Assembly: GCF_003385515.1 (NCBI RefSeq)
Contig: NZ_QNVT01000002.1
Span: 248,001 to 312,000, forward strand
DNA from: Chryseobacterium pennae
GTDB taxonomy: Bacteria > Bacteroidota > Bacteroidia > Flavobacteriales > Weeksellaceae
Length of the DNA stretch: 64,000 nucleotides
Direction: 5' to 3'
The translations under genes were made by a program, and so were the position numbers. Positions 43,091 to 51,808 of the stretch are shown in pieces (positions within the stretch are counted from its first letter, which is position 1; each line of letters opens with the position of its first letter). The notes under the pieces are model-generated. The model made no database searches. It was not told where the DNA came from and saw only the letters and a program-made list of their open reading frames with translations.

Positions 43091-44920
43091 TTACTTCGCT
43101 TTACTCACATCCGTAAGAGCATTCAGAAAGGCAATAATCTGGTTCATTTCCGTCTGGGTAAGGTTTAATTTATCCGGTGCAAGGGTCTGATTCTTCATTT
43201 TTAGTCCTAACCCTTCTCCACCACCTTCATTGTAAAAATCCAGAACCTCTTCCAGAGTACTGAAAGCCCCATTATGGAAATAAGGTTTTGTAAGCGCAAT
43301 ATTTCTGACAGTAACCGTTTTGAATGAATAATCATAGATCCATGATTTTTCCTTTTTCACCGGACTATTTCCCCTTCCGGGATCCTGATCCAGTTCTACA
43401 GGAAGTTGTTTAATAGGTTTTGCTGTCACCCCCAGAACCTCAGACTCATTTTCATTAAAAAATGGAGGAACCAACCCTGAAAAATGAGGAGCAAAATGGC
43501 AGGTGGCACAATTCGCTTTTCCCATGAACAGGTTGAACCCTTTTTTCACCTCTTCAGAAACATTCTTTTCATTTCTCATAAAACGGTCAAAATCACTGTC
43601 AAAAGAATACAACGAGGCTACATAAGAGCTTAGGGCCTTTGAAAAGTTTTCTTTATTGATCTTACCATCTTTGAAGGCAGTACGGAAAGCCTTTTTATAT
43701 TCAGGTTTTGTTTTTAGCTTCTGAATAATACTTTCATAGCTTGTATTAAACTCATCTTCATTATAAATTACGTGTTCGGCCTGCTGTTCAAGATAAAAAG
43801 CACGCAGATCATAGAAAAATCTTTTTGCAAAAACAGCATTATACAGAGACGGTGAATTCCTCAGTACAGTTTTCCCTTCCACATTGCTTGGAGACTTGGT
43901 TTTAAGATCAGTAAAGGCATTTTCCTGAAGGTGGCAGGTTGCACAGCTCATTTTGCCGTTACCGCTTAGATTCTCATCATAGAAAATTGATTTCCCAAGG
44001 CTTCTAAGATCCGGATTATCTTCCGAAAACTTCAGCAATGTATAAAAATAAGGATCCAGAAAATCACTGCTGAAAAAGTTTTTATTGCTGACATTCCAGC
44101 CGGAAAACTCTTTCAGGTCATCAGCTTTTCCATCCCATTTTCCCAGTTCTTCATACAAAGGCTGAATATATTTTTTATAAAATTCAATCCGGTCAAAGGT
44201 TTCAAAATCTTTATTTTTTGAAAGATAGCTGATGGCTTGCGTTAGGGTCTGATCTGCTTTTTGGGTATTATAATTTTTAAAATAAGGATCATCATTAATA
44301 TATTTCTGCATTCCTGAAAACGCATGGCTGGCTTCTTCGGAAATATTTAAGGAACCCGGAGTATCGAAACCTGTTACCCCAAGGGAATATATTCTGATTA
44401 ATTCTATACGCAAGGGCAAAGTCTTGTTGTTTCCTTTACTCATTCCATTTTTCATGGCACTCAGGTAGAACCCTGAATAACTGTTATATAAAAAATCGGT
44501 AATGGTTTTGATCTTTTCTTTTTCATTTCCCGCTTCTTCAGAAAATATCAGTTCATCTAAAACCTGTAATCCTTCAGGCGGAAGTGTATAGGCAGAGGTA
44601 CCTGCTGCCTCAATATGAAAAAGAGGAGCCGCATTAAGATGGGTTTTGGTAAATTCAGGGTAATGATAGGCAATATAGAACTCTATTTCCTTAAATGAAT
44701 TTCTCGTATTCTTCAATGATGTCTGCAATTCTTCCAGAGAAATACGATCTTCTGAGAACTCCCGTACATCAGATTTCAGCTGCTCGAGCTTACCTTTAAA
44801 ATCAGTTAAGCCTTTATTAATATATGTATTCTCACTTTCTTTTCCTTTGTAAACAGGATTAAAGGACATTACTGCGAATCCTATTAAAAGGATGACCACA
44901 AGTAGTGGATAAGATCTCAT
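43091..44920 (-). CDS. Diheme cytochrome c peroxidase family protein
   Basis: The 609-residue protein has an N-terminal signal or anchor (MRSYPLLVVILLIGFAVMSF) and a long helical N-terminal region. It then has two c-type haem motifs: CATCH in the LSGNGKMSCATCHLQEN region (about residue 323) and CATCH in GKANCATCHFAPHFSG (about residue 472). This is the MauG/CcpA group. It probably reduces peroxide with electrons from a quinol or cytochrome, in the periplasm. It is a single gene with TAGCTTTG box at 44934-44941. Confidence 0.87.
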   Translation of the reverse strand: MRSYPLLVVILLIGFAVMSFNPVYKGKESENTYINKGLTDFKGKLEQLKSDVREFSEDRISLEELQTSLKNTRNSFKEIEFYIAYHYPEFTKTHLNAAPLFHIEAAGTSAYTLPPEGLQVLDELIFSEEAGNEKEKIKTITDFLYNSYSGFYLSAMKNGMSKGNNKTLPLRIELIRIYSLGVTGFDTPGSLNISEEASHAFSGMQKYINDDPYFKNYNTQKADQTLTQAISYLSKNKDFETFDRIEFYKKYIQPLYEELGKWDGKADDLKEFSGWNVSNKNFFSSDFLDPYFYTLLKFSEDNPDLRSLGKSIFYDENLSGNGKMSCATCHLQENAFTDLKTKSPSNVEGKTVLRNSPSLYNAVFAKRFFYDLRAFYLEQQAEHVIYNEDEFNTSYESIIQKLKTKPEYKKAFRTAFKDGKINKENFSKALSSYVASLYSFDSDFDRFMRNEKNVSEEVKKGFNLFMGKANCATCHFAPHFSGLVPPFFNENESEVLGVTAKPIKQLPVELDQDPGRGNSPVKKEKSWIYDYSFKTVTVRNIALTKPYFHNGAFSTLEEVLDFYNEGGGEGLGLKMKNQTLAPDKLNLTQTEMNQIIAFLNALTDVSKAK

Positions 44921-44933
44921 GAATTTTTAGCGG

Positions 44934-44941
44934 CAAAGCTA
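44934..44941 (-). promoter_or_regulatory. Putative -7 box of the peroxidase gene, TAGCTTTG
   Basis: TAnnTTTG match 13 bases ahead of the peroxidase ATG. Confidence 0.45.
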
Positions 44942-45150
44942 TTAATCTGATATTATCTTAACTTTAATAGCAGATTAAATAATGTTTATATTTCTGATAC
45001 AATATTTTTCACTAATTTTAAACCCCGAAATCAGATTCATTATTCTTTAAGGAACGGTTTATTCTAAAATACCGGCAATAATAATGGCGAGAGGTTATTG
45101 GGAGAGGAGTTTTTTAATTAAATTCAACACATCAAAACTAAAACAGAAGT

Positions 45151-45636
45151 ATGAAAACAAAATTATTGTTGGCTGTTACAGCAAGTTTTCTTTCTCTTAC
45201 TGCATTTTCACAAAAGAAAAAGCAAGCAGAAAAACAACCTTTAAAACAGCAGGAAATGGCTGTATATGCAGAAAAAAAAGGCAGTGATTACTATCTGATC
45301 CGCCTGGAAAAAGATAAAGAGATCCCCAACGTTTATGTGTATTCCAATGGAGTAACCAGACCTTACAAAACCTATACAGAACTTAAAGACATTGTTATAG
45401 AGTTTCCGGGAATGATGACTTCCAATAATTCTACTAAAGAAGAACTGATCTCTGTTCTTAAAAAAGATAATCATTTCTATGAGATCACTTCACAGAGAAA
45501 AGATCCTAAAAACATTGAAAAGACCATTGTTACAGTATATGAAGTAATCAATGGGCAAAAAAGGATTATTGAAGAATATGACTCTATTTACGAACTCATG
45601 GCTTCACCTTATAAGGAAGCAATTTTCATTGATTAA
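45151..45636 (+). CDS. Secreted protein of unknown function
   Basis: I do not recognise this 161-residue protein. It has a signal peptide (MKTKLLLAVTASFLSLTAFSQ), then a lysine/glutamine-rich segment and a mixed alpha/beta region with KGSDYYLIRLEKDKEIPNVYVY and ENTKEELISVLKK-type charged sequence. No motif is evident. The next gene, a nucleoside phosphorylase, starts 18 bases after its stop and may be cotranscribed. No link in function is implied. Confidence 0.7.
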   Translation: MKTKLLLAVTASFLSLTAFSQKKKQAEKQPLKQQEMAVYAEKKGSDYYLIRLEKDKEIPNVYVYSNGVTRPYKTYTELKDIVIEFPGMMTSNNSTKEELISVLKKDNHFYEITSQRKDPKNIEKTIVTVYEVINGQKRIIEEYDSIYELMASPYKEAIFID

Positions 45637-45654
45637 AAACAAAAAATATAAATT

Positions 45655-46509
45655 ATGCTAAACAAGCTTGCTGACTCAGAACTTATTCTGAATGAAGACG
45701 GAAGTGTATACCACCTGAACCTTTTACCTGAAGATATCGCAGATAAGATCATCCTTGTAGGTGATCCGGACAGAGTAGCTAAGGTTTCAAAATATTTTGA
45801 CACCGTAGAGATCAAAAAAAATAAAAGAGAATTCTACACCCATACAGGGACACTTAGAGGGGAAAGAATCACAGTAATGTCTACCGGTATCGGAACTGAG
45901 AACATCGATATCGTTATGAACGAACTGGATGCTCTGGTAAATATCGATCTTAAAAACAAGGAGTTCAAAACGGAGCACAAAGCCCTTGAATTATTCCGTA
46001 TGGGAACTTGTGGAAGTGTGAATCCTGATGTACAGGTTGACAATATGCTGGTTACTCAAAACGTAGTAGGATTAGATGGCTTAATGCACTTCTACCAGGA
46101 TTACAACTTCGAAAATGAGTTTTCAAAAAGCTTCATGGAAAGATTCCCTTACGAAAAGATCAAACCAATGCTTTACTTCTCAGACTGGGCAGAAGAAATG
46201 GGTGAATATTACAAAGATGCCAAGTACCACGGAAATACAGCTACATTTCCAGGGTTCTATGCACCACAGGGAAGACAGCTTCGTTTAAAGGCTGTGGATG
46301 ATAAATTCCTTGAAACATTGAATGACCTTGGAGTAACCAACTTTGAAATGGAAACCTCTGCCATCTATGCATTTTCAAAACTATTAGGTCACAAAGCTAT
46401 CACTGTAAATAACGTAGTGGCAAACAGAAGACGTGGAGAGTTCTCTACAGACCACCACAATTCTGAGAAAAACCTGATCACTTGGGTTCTTGACAGAATT
46501 ATTAAATAA
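45655..46509 (+). CDS. Nucleoside phosphorylase (uridine phosphorylase-like)
   Basis: A 284-residue NP-I family enzyme that cleaves nucleosides to ribose-1-phosphate and base. Motifs: LVGDPDRVAKVSKYF, the phosphate-binding FRMGTCGSVNPDVQV, and the FEMETSAIYAFSKLLGHKAITVNNVVANRR segment with the FExE-type purine/uridine signature. Whether the preferred base is uracil or a purine cannot be decided from sequence. It follows a secreted protein gene by 18 bases. Confidence 0.87.
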   Translation: MLNKLADSELILNEDGSVYHLNLLPEDIADKIILVGDPDRVAKVSKYFDTVEIKKNKREFYTHTGTLRGERITVMSTGIGTENIDIVMNELDALVNIDLKNKEFKTEHKALELFRMGTCGSVNPDVQVDNMLVTQNVVGLDGLMHFYQDYNFENEFSKSFMERFPYEKIKPMLYFSDWAEEMGEYYKDAKYHGNTATFPGFYAPQGRQLRLKAVDDKFLETLNDLGVTNFEMETSAIYAFSKLLGHKAITVNNVVANRRRGEFSTDHHNSEKNLITWVLDRIIK

Positions 46510-46820
46510 ATCTTTATAGGACAATTCACCTCCTGTTTCATACCGATCAGCAGATTGAATTGAGGTAAAGGAATATTTTTAGATAAAATTAAATGGCAAA
46601 TGCCGTTTTTATTGAATACAAGCCTCTGGAAATTATTTTCGGGGGCTTTTTTATAAGTTTGGCTAAAGCCAATGGAATCTTGATAAAAAAGAACGGACTA
46701 AAGCCCGTTCCTATTGAATTTATAATTAAGATTTTAAGAATATTAAGATGAGCTTCGCTTGAAGAAATCCTGTCTTAAGGGATCTTTTTGATATTCTTGA
46801 TGAAACTTAATTTCTTCAAA
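46510..46820. other. Intergenic region with a dispersed repeat
   Basis: These 311 bases hold a weak terminator-like hairpin at 46621-46653 and the second copy of the paired-hairpin element at 46656-46717. No gene is supported. Confidence 0.6.
46656..46717 (+). repeat. Dispersed paired-hairpin element, copy B
   Basis: GGCTAAAGCC (46661-46670) and AACGGACTAAAGCCCGTT (46692-46709) with CCTATTGA after, same order and spacing as the copy at 29083-29150. The second hairpin has a C in place of T in one arm, so it pairs with a G-U-type mismatch. Confidence 0.75.
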
Positions 46821-47588
46821 CTAATTATTATGAAATGTCCGTGGATCAGGATATTGAAAATCATATCCCAGTTCTGAAACCAATTTTGAAGACAGGACTT
46901 TCTTTCCTTTTACTTCAAGGGCTCCTTTCCTATCCTCTATATTTTTCTGGGCGTTGATTACCTGAGACTTTGACGGATGTAACGGAGCTGTTACATTATA
47001 CAGACATCCTTCTGTTTCATTTTCGATCATATTTAAGAGAATACCCGCAATATCTACATAGTGAATATGATTAACAGCTGCTTCCAGGTTACTGATATTA
47101 TAATTCTTCAGCAGCCTATTGTCTCCCATCAACCCTCCAAGTCTCAGAATATTTACCTGTGAATATTTGCTTTTTATCATTCGTTCTCCTGAAATTTTTT
47201 CAACAGGAATATCAACTTCGGTAAACTCTTTATCTAGATCGGGATAAACACCTGTAGAACTCATTAAAAACATCTGTCCTTTAAAGTCGCCAACAAATGC
47301 TGCTAAATTTTGAATTCTGTTGTAAAGAGAGCTTACACAACAACTTTTCTCCGAAATCGGAATGGTAATAATTAAAACGTCAAGGCTTTCCATCATATCC
47401 CATTTGGGATAAGGTCCGGAAAGCTGATAATCCGGAAAGCTGGCAAGTATAGCATGCAGTCCTTTAGCATTAAGTTTTTCAGCTTTTTCTTCAGTGGTAG
47501 TGGTGGTATATATTTCATAGTGAGCTGATAAGGCGGGTGCAATTCTCTCTCCAAGCCAGCCATAGCCTATAATTCCTATTTTCTTCAT
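46821..47588 (-). CDS. YeeZ-like NAD(P)-dependent epimerase/dehydrogenase-like protein
   Basis: The 255-residue protein has a Rossmann start (MKKIGIIGYGWLGERIAPAL) resembling the YeeZ/atypical short-chain dehydrogenase group, with a SSTGVYPDLDKEFTE motif and INHIHYVDIAGILLNMIE. Substrate unknown. It overlaps the upstream MarR-type gene by 4 bases, so the pair is translationally coupled and may be functionally linked. Confidence 0.82.
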   Translation of the reverse strand: MKKIGIIGYGWLGERIAPALSAHYEIYTTTTTEEKAEKLNAKGLHAILASFPDYQLSGPYPKWDMMESLDVLIITIPISEKSCCVSSLYNRIQNLAAFVGDFKGQMFLMSSTGVYPDLDKEFTEVDIPVEKISGERMIKSKYSQVNILRLGGLMGDNRLLKNYNISNLEAAVNHIHYVDIAGILLNMIENETEGCLYNVTAPLHPSKSQVINAQKNIEDRKGALEVKGKKVLSSKLVSELGYDFQYPDPRTFHNN

Positions 47589-48013
47589 ATTTTGGAAATG
47601 GATTGTGTTGATAATATTTCGTCCAGCGCAAACATTAATTGATTCTTTTTTTCTTCATCCAGATGAAAACACTCCTGAACGGCTTCCGGGATATGCCTCG
47701 CTTTATCTTTCAGGGATTTTCCATTTTCGGTAAGGCTGATAAGCACTACTCTCTCATCATTTACACTGCGGGTTCTACTTAAAAGACCATGTTTTTCCAT
47801 GCGTTTAAGTAATGGAGTCAAAGTTCCATTATCCAAATGAAGATGTTCACCGATCTTCCCTATGTTCATTCCTCCATTTTCCCATAAGACCAGCATTACC
47901 AGATATTGAGGATAAGTTAATGAAATTTCATCCAGATAAGGTTTGTATAAGCCTGTAATATATCTTGAAACAGCATAGGTCTTAAAGCATAAGTGTTCTG
48001 AAAGAGCCATCAT
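47585..48013 (-). CDS. MarR family regulator, OhrR-like
   Basis: The 142-residue winged-helix protein matches the OhrR type: YPQYLVMLVLWE, LDNGTLTPLLKRMEKHGLLSRTRSVNDERVVLISLTENG. A cysteine at position 9 (HLCF) corresponds to the redox-sensing Cys of OhrR. It is the regulator of the promoter at 48030-48058. Its usual partner, an ohr peroxidase gene, is not present; the YeeZ-like gene overlaps it by 4 bases. Confidence 0.87.
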   Translation of the reverse strand: MMALSEHLCFKTYAVSRYITGLYKPYLDEISLTYPQYLVMLVLWENGGMNIGKIGEHLHLDNGTLTPLLKRMEKHGLLSRTRSVNDERVVLISLTENGKSLKDKARHIPEAVQECFHLDEEKKNQLMFALDEILSTQSISKI

Positions 48014-48029
48014 AATTTATTTTTAAAGA

Positions 48030-48058
48030 CAAAAATACTTATTTTATTTTGCACACAA
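48030..48058 (-). promoter_or_regulatory. Promoter of the MarR-type operon, TTG-N18-TATTTTTG
   Basis: TATTTTTG (48030-48037) with TTG 18 bases upstream (48056-48058). An imperfect palindrome ACAA-N5-TTGT (48055-48067) overlaps the -33 element and may be an operator for the regulator. Confidence 0.55.
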
Positions 48059-48137
48059 TATATTTGTTTAAAATATTAATTCTTTATGAGCAATCAATTA
48101 ATAATCTGCAAGAGACATGATAGGTATTTTTATAAAA

Positions 48138-48163
48138 AAAGCTCTCCGAAACCAGAGAGCTTT
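48138..48163 (-). terminator. Terminator of the YadA-head-like gene
   Basis: A 9-bp stem (AAAGCTCTC / GAGAGCTTT) with an 8-base loop, preceded by a run of A. Confidence 0.8.
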
Positions 48164-48200
48164 AACACCATATCAACTATAATAAAACTTATTATCAAAT

Positions 48201-49475
48201 TTAAAACTCGTTGATCATCACATAAAAGTGACCAGAGTTTAGACTGTTGGCACTTCCTGAAATATTGGTAAGGTTAATCACAATACTTGAAGTGGAAGTC
48301 ATTCTTGGATTAGAGATGGAGAATGTTGAATTTCCTGCAAAATCTCCGGCTGGAGAGACAACAACAACGGCCCTTGTAGAACTTGGTTGAAATCCTGATG
48401 GAACTGCAATTTCCAATGTAGCAGATTTTCCCGGAGGCATATTATTAATGGAAACTCCCGGCCATACTTCAAAACTGATCTGGTTTTTCTGCACACTGCC
48501 TTTTTCACCAAGCTTATACTGCCCATTCACATCCAATCTTGCAGAAGTATTTGGAGCCTCTGTGCCAATGCCTACATTCGCATTATTATTCCCCAACACA
48601 ACAGCATTGGCCTGAGAGGTATTTGCTCCATATCCTATGGCAGTAGAAAACTGTCCCAGAGCATTAGCTCCTGAACCTACTGCTGTAGAGTTTTCTTTAT
48701 TAGTAACAGTATTATATCCTAAAGCGGTTTCACTGTTTGTATTTGTTTTTGCATTAAATCCCACTGCAATAGATTGGAAACCTCCTGCTGAAGCATTGTT
48801 TCCAATGGCTGTGGATTCATTTTTACTGGTTTGTGCATTATATCCAATAGCTGTTGACTTAAAAGCACCAGCTGTTGATTTATTTCCTATTGCTAATGCA
48901 TCATTTGCTGAAACTGCTGCAGCATTACCAATGGAAATCCCCTGAAATGCAGAACTTGAACTTCCGATAGCAATTCCGTTCTGGCCAGCATTAGCACCTA
49001 AACCGAAACTTACAGAGTTATCTACTCCTAATCTTCCTGCTGTGGCAGCATTTACTTTAAAGACCAGGTCATCCATTGTTTTTGTTCCTAATGACAAAGC
49101 AGTATTGGCTCCACTATATGTTCCTGCATTCTCTCCCATAGTATTCCATCCAGCACCATCAATTCCTTTATTGGTATTAGCAGACGTTGACAGTCTATTC
49201 CATTTGGAAGCAAACCAATAATAAAATCCAGCTTCCGCTAATCCTGATTTTCCGTTATTCCATACAATAAGACCATCTGCGGGAGAAGGAACTGTAGTAA
49301 TATCCGTATCCGAAGTCAGGGCAACGCTTGGAAGCAATACTCCTTTATCTTTAGCACTTACATGAAGCATAGCAGAAGTATCAGGATTTGGCGTACCAAT
49401 TCCAACCTGTGCAAATGTAAAAAACGTAAAGAGTAAAAAGAGAAGACTAAATCTTAATTTATAATTTCCTTGCAT
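48201..49475 (-). CDS. Secreted protein with YadA-head-like (Hep_Hag) repeats
   Basis: I start this at the ATG at 49475 (424 residues). A signal peptide is followed by AQVGIGTPNPDTSAMLHVSAKDKGVLLPSVALT, the usual Bacteroidota start of this protein type. The middle (about residues 140-300) has 14-residue repeats such as STAIGYNAQTSKNE, SIAVGFNAKTNTNS and STAVGSGANALGQF, which resemble trimeric autotransporter head repeats. No membrane anchor or T9SS domain is seen at the C-terminus, so how it is retained is unclear. A TATATTTG box lies at 49496-49503. Confidence 0.82.
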   Translation of the reverse strand: MQGNYKLRFSLLFLLFTFFTFAQVGIGTPNPDTSAMLHVSAKDKGVLLPSVALTSDTDITTVPSPADGLIVWNNGKSGLAEAGFYYWFASKWNRLSTSANTNKGIDGAGWNTMGENAGTYSGANTALSLGTKTMDDLVFKVNAATAGRLGVDNSVSFGLGANAGQNGIAIGSSSSAFQGISIGNAAAVSANDALAIGNKSTAGAFKSTAIGYNAQTSKNESTAIGNNASAGGFQSIAVGFNAKTNTNSETALGYNTVTNKENSTAVGSGANALGQFSTAIGYGANTSQANAVVLGNNNANVGIGTEAPNTSARLDVNGQYKLGEKGSVQKNQISFEVWPGVSINNMPPGKSATLEIAVPSGFQPSSTRAVVVVSPAGDFAGNSTFSISNPRMTSTSSIVINLTNISGSANSLNSGHFYVMINEF

Positions 49476-49495
49476 CACCTATTTTTTCAGAGGTG

Positions 49496-49503
49496 CAAAT
49501 ATA
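49496..49503 (-). promoter_or_regulatory. Putative -7 box of the YadA-head-like gene, TATATTTG
   Basis: TAnnTTTG match 20 bases ahead of the ATG at 49475. Confidence 0.45.
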
Positions 49504-49731
49504 CAAACTTTTTAATAAATACACAGTTTTATTAGAAATTCAATAATTTAAAACACATTAAAGTGACTAAAGCAGTCTCTATTCACTTTAAAATGAAAAA
49601 ACTTCTAATTAACAATAGTTTATGCAACCCATTATTCATTAAAATTTAGTGAATTAAAATCAATTAAACCAGATAAATCATTTGAACAATAAACAAAAAA
49701 CATCACATAAAATTGAATAAAATACAATTTA

Positions 49732-50284
49732 TCACTTTCTAATGAAACAAGTTTCAATATGATCATTCACCATACCCGTGGCCTGCATATGAGCATAAAT
49801 AACTGTTGAACCCACGAATTTAAATCCTCTTTTCTTAAGATCTCTAGAAATGGTATCGGAAATTTCAGTTGTTGCCGGGACATCTGATAAAGTTTTCGGT
49901 TTATTATCAATGGGTTTTCCATCTATAAATCCCCAGATGTATTTTGAAAAGCTTCCGAATTCTGTCTGCACTTCCATAAATTTCTTTGCATTGGTTATTG
50001 TAGCTAATATTTTAAGCTTATTTCGGATAATTCCGGCATTATTCATTAACTCTTCTATTTTCAGAATAAGCAGCTACTTTTTTATAATCAAAATGGTCAA
50101 AAGCTTTTCTGAAGTTGTTTCTTTTAGACAAAATGGTATACCAGCTCAAACCTGCCTGAAAGCTTTCCAGAATAAGAAATTCAAATATAGTTTCATCATC
50201 ATACACAGGTTTCCCCCACTCTTCATCATGATATTTTTTGTAGAGATCATCTTTTTCGCACCATGCACAGCGTACTTTTTCCAT
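49732..50284 (-). pseudogene. tag: DNA-3-methyladenine glycosylase I (tag), frameshifted
   Basis: The 5' half (from ATG 50284, MEKVRCAWCEKDDLYKKYHDEEWG, through YKKVAAYSEN) and the 3' half (EELMNNAGIIRNKLKI onwards to GMVNDHIETCFIRK) are in different frames. They meet near 50053-50065 in an AT-rich GAAAATAG run. The first half hits a stop at 50039-50041. Together they are a normal-length Tag with the expected zinc-binding Cys and His and the GFKFVGSTVIYAHMQA motif. The join needs two bases added or one removed. Either the gene is inactive or the sequence is in error. Confidence 0.87.
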
Positions 50285-50420
50285 AATTTTCATATTATAG
50301 AGATAAAGGTAAACTGATTTAGAAAAGTATAACAAAAGATTATGAAAAGTTTAACAAAGCCATCTTGATTTAGGAATGGTTATTGTTTATTCAATAGTAC
50401 CAAACCAAATTTATAGTATT

Positions 50421-50720
50421 ATGAACAATTCAGATTACAACAAAGCGGAAAATGCAGTAAACAATGTAGAAAATTCTTTACAGAATGCAACGGAAAATGC
50501 CAAATGGAAAATCAATGAATTGGCAGATAGAGCCAAGGACTATATTAATGAAAAACGGAATAATGACGAAGAAGCCAAACAGGAAGACTGGCTAGACAGG
50601 GTAAAAGCTAATGTATCCGATGCATGGGAAGATATTAAAGATAAAGCAGATGAAGCTTGGGAAAAAACTAAAGATGCAGCAGAGGATGTGAAGGCAGAAT
50701 GGAATAAGAAAACCAATTAA
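50421..50720 (+). CDS. Small charged, helical protein of unknown function
   Basis: I start this at the ATG at 50421 (99 residues, MNNSDYNKAENAVNN). The sequence is rich in Lys, Glu, Asp, Ala and Asn with repeated KADEAWEKTKDAAEDVK-type 11-residue helical periodicity, like the LEA/CsbD-like stress proteins. No cysteine or membrane segment. Function is not known. Confidence 0.65.
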   Translation: MNNSDYNKAENAVNNVENSLQNATENAKWKINELADRAKDYINEKRNNDEEAKQEDWLDRVKANVSDAWEDIKDKADEAWEKTKDAAEDVKAEWNKKTN

Positions 50721-50751
50721 AATTTCAGTCATATAAATATTTTCAAGAAAA

Positions 50752-50778
50752 TGGGGCCTTATAATTGATAAGGCTCCA
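50752..50778 (+). terminator. Terminator of the small helical protein gene
   Basis: An 11-bp stem (TGGGGCCTTAT / ATAAGGCTCCA, one G-T pair) with a 5-base loop, then a T-run. Confidence 0.8.
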
Positions 50779-50808
50779 TTTTTATTATGTCATAACCACA
50801 ATTATTGC

Positions 50809-50816
50809 TACATTTG
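50809..50816 (+). promoter_or_regulatory. Putative -7 box of fabI, TACATTTG
   Basis: TAnnTTTG match 24 bases ahead of the fabI ATG. Confidence 0.45.
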
Positions 50817-50840
50817 TATTTCAATAAACATTAAAAAATT

Positions 50841-51650
50841 ATGTCATACGGTTTACTTAAAGGCAAAAAGGGAATTATATTTGGAGCCCTTAATGAACAA
50901 TCTATCGCATGGAAAGTTGCTGAGAGATGTCATGAGGAAGGTGCAGAATTCATCTTATCTAACGCTCCTATCGCTTTGAGAATGGGAGAACTTAATGGTT
51001 TAGCCGAAAAAACAGGTTCTGAAGTGATTGCTGCAGATGCTACTTCTATCGAAGATCTTGAAAAACTTTTTGATGCTGCGGTTGCAAAATTTGGTAAAAT
51101 CGACTTTATCCTTCATTCTATCGGAATGTCTATCAATGTAAGAAAAGGAAAACACTATACGGAAATGAACTACGATTGGTTGGAAAAAGGCTGGGATATT
51201 TCAGCGGTTTCTTTCCATAAAGTAATGCGTGTGGCTTGGGAGAAAGACTGTATGAATGAGTGGGGAAGCATCCTTGCACTTACTTATATTGCAGCTCAGA
51301 GAACATTCCCTGATTACAATGATATGTCTGATAACAAGGCTTACCTTGAAAGTATCGCAAGAACTTTCGGAAACTATTGGGGAGAGAGAAAAGTACGTGT
51401 AAACACGGTTTCTCAGTCTCCAACAATGACTACTGCCGGTAGTGGTGTGAAAGGTTTCGGTGGATTCCTTGGTTATGCTGAAGATATGTCTCCACTAGGA
51501 AATGCTACAGCTCTTGAATGTGCAGACTATTGTGTAACTTTATTCTCTGATCTTACTAAAAAAGTAACCATGCAGAATCTTTTCCATGATGGAGGTTTCA
51601 GCAGCTCGGGAGTTACTCAAAAAGTGATTGGTAAATATGATACTGAATAA
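50841..51650 (+). CDS. fabI: Enoyl-ACP reductase (NADH)
   Basis: The last reductive step of fatty acid elongation, reducing enoyl-ACP. The 269-residue protein has the FabI cofactor loop KGIIFGALNEQSIAW, LHSIGMSINVRKG, and the catalytic Y-x6-K in FPDYNDMSDNKAYLES (Y159, K166). C-terminal NLFHDGGFSSSG matches the family. Terminated by the GC-rich hairpin at 51674-51704. Confidence 0.95.
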   Translation: MSYGLLKGKKGIIFGALNEQSIAWKVAERCHEEGAEFILSNAPIALRMGELNGLAEKTGSEVIAADATSIEDLEKLFDAAVAKFGKIDFILHSIGMSINVRKGKHYTEMNYDWLEKGWDISAVSFHKVMRVAWEKDCMNEWGSILALTYIAAQRTFPDYNDMSDNKAYLESIARTFGNYWGERKVRVNTVSQSPTMTTAGSGVKGFGGFLGYAEDMSPLGNATALECADYCVTLFSDLTKKVTMQNLFHDGGFSSSGVTQKVIGKYDTE

Positions 51651-51673
51651 CAGTATTTAATATATTATAAATC

Positions 51674-51704
51674 AAATCGGCGGCCTCTACGAGGCCGCCG
51701 ATTT
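51674..51704. terminator. GC-rich hairpin terminator, copy 1
   Basis: A 14-bp perfect stem (AAATCGGCGGCCTC / GAGGCCGCCGATTT) with a TAC loop. It stands between fabI and the serine hydrolase. A near-identical hairpin occurs at 53171-53201. Confidence 0.85.
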
Positions 51705-51808
51705 ATTGTATCTATTAATGGTGGATTGTTATTTTATTGCACAGAAATTTTCAGTTTTTAAGAAGCTTTGATAAATTCTTGATACACTCTACTATATTTC
51801 TAATTAAT

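Noticed and set aside
49850..50317. 155-codon plus-strand frame opposite the broken tag gene
   Set aside because: Antisense shadow; the minus-strand frames are clearly Tag.
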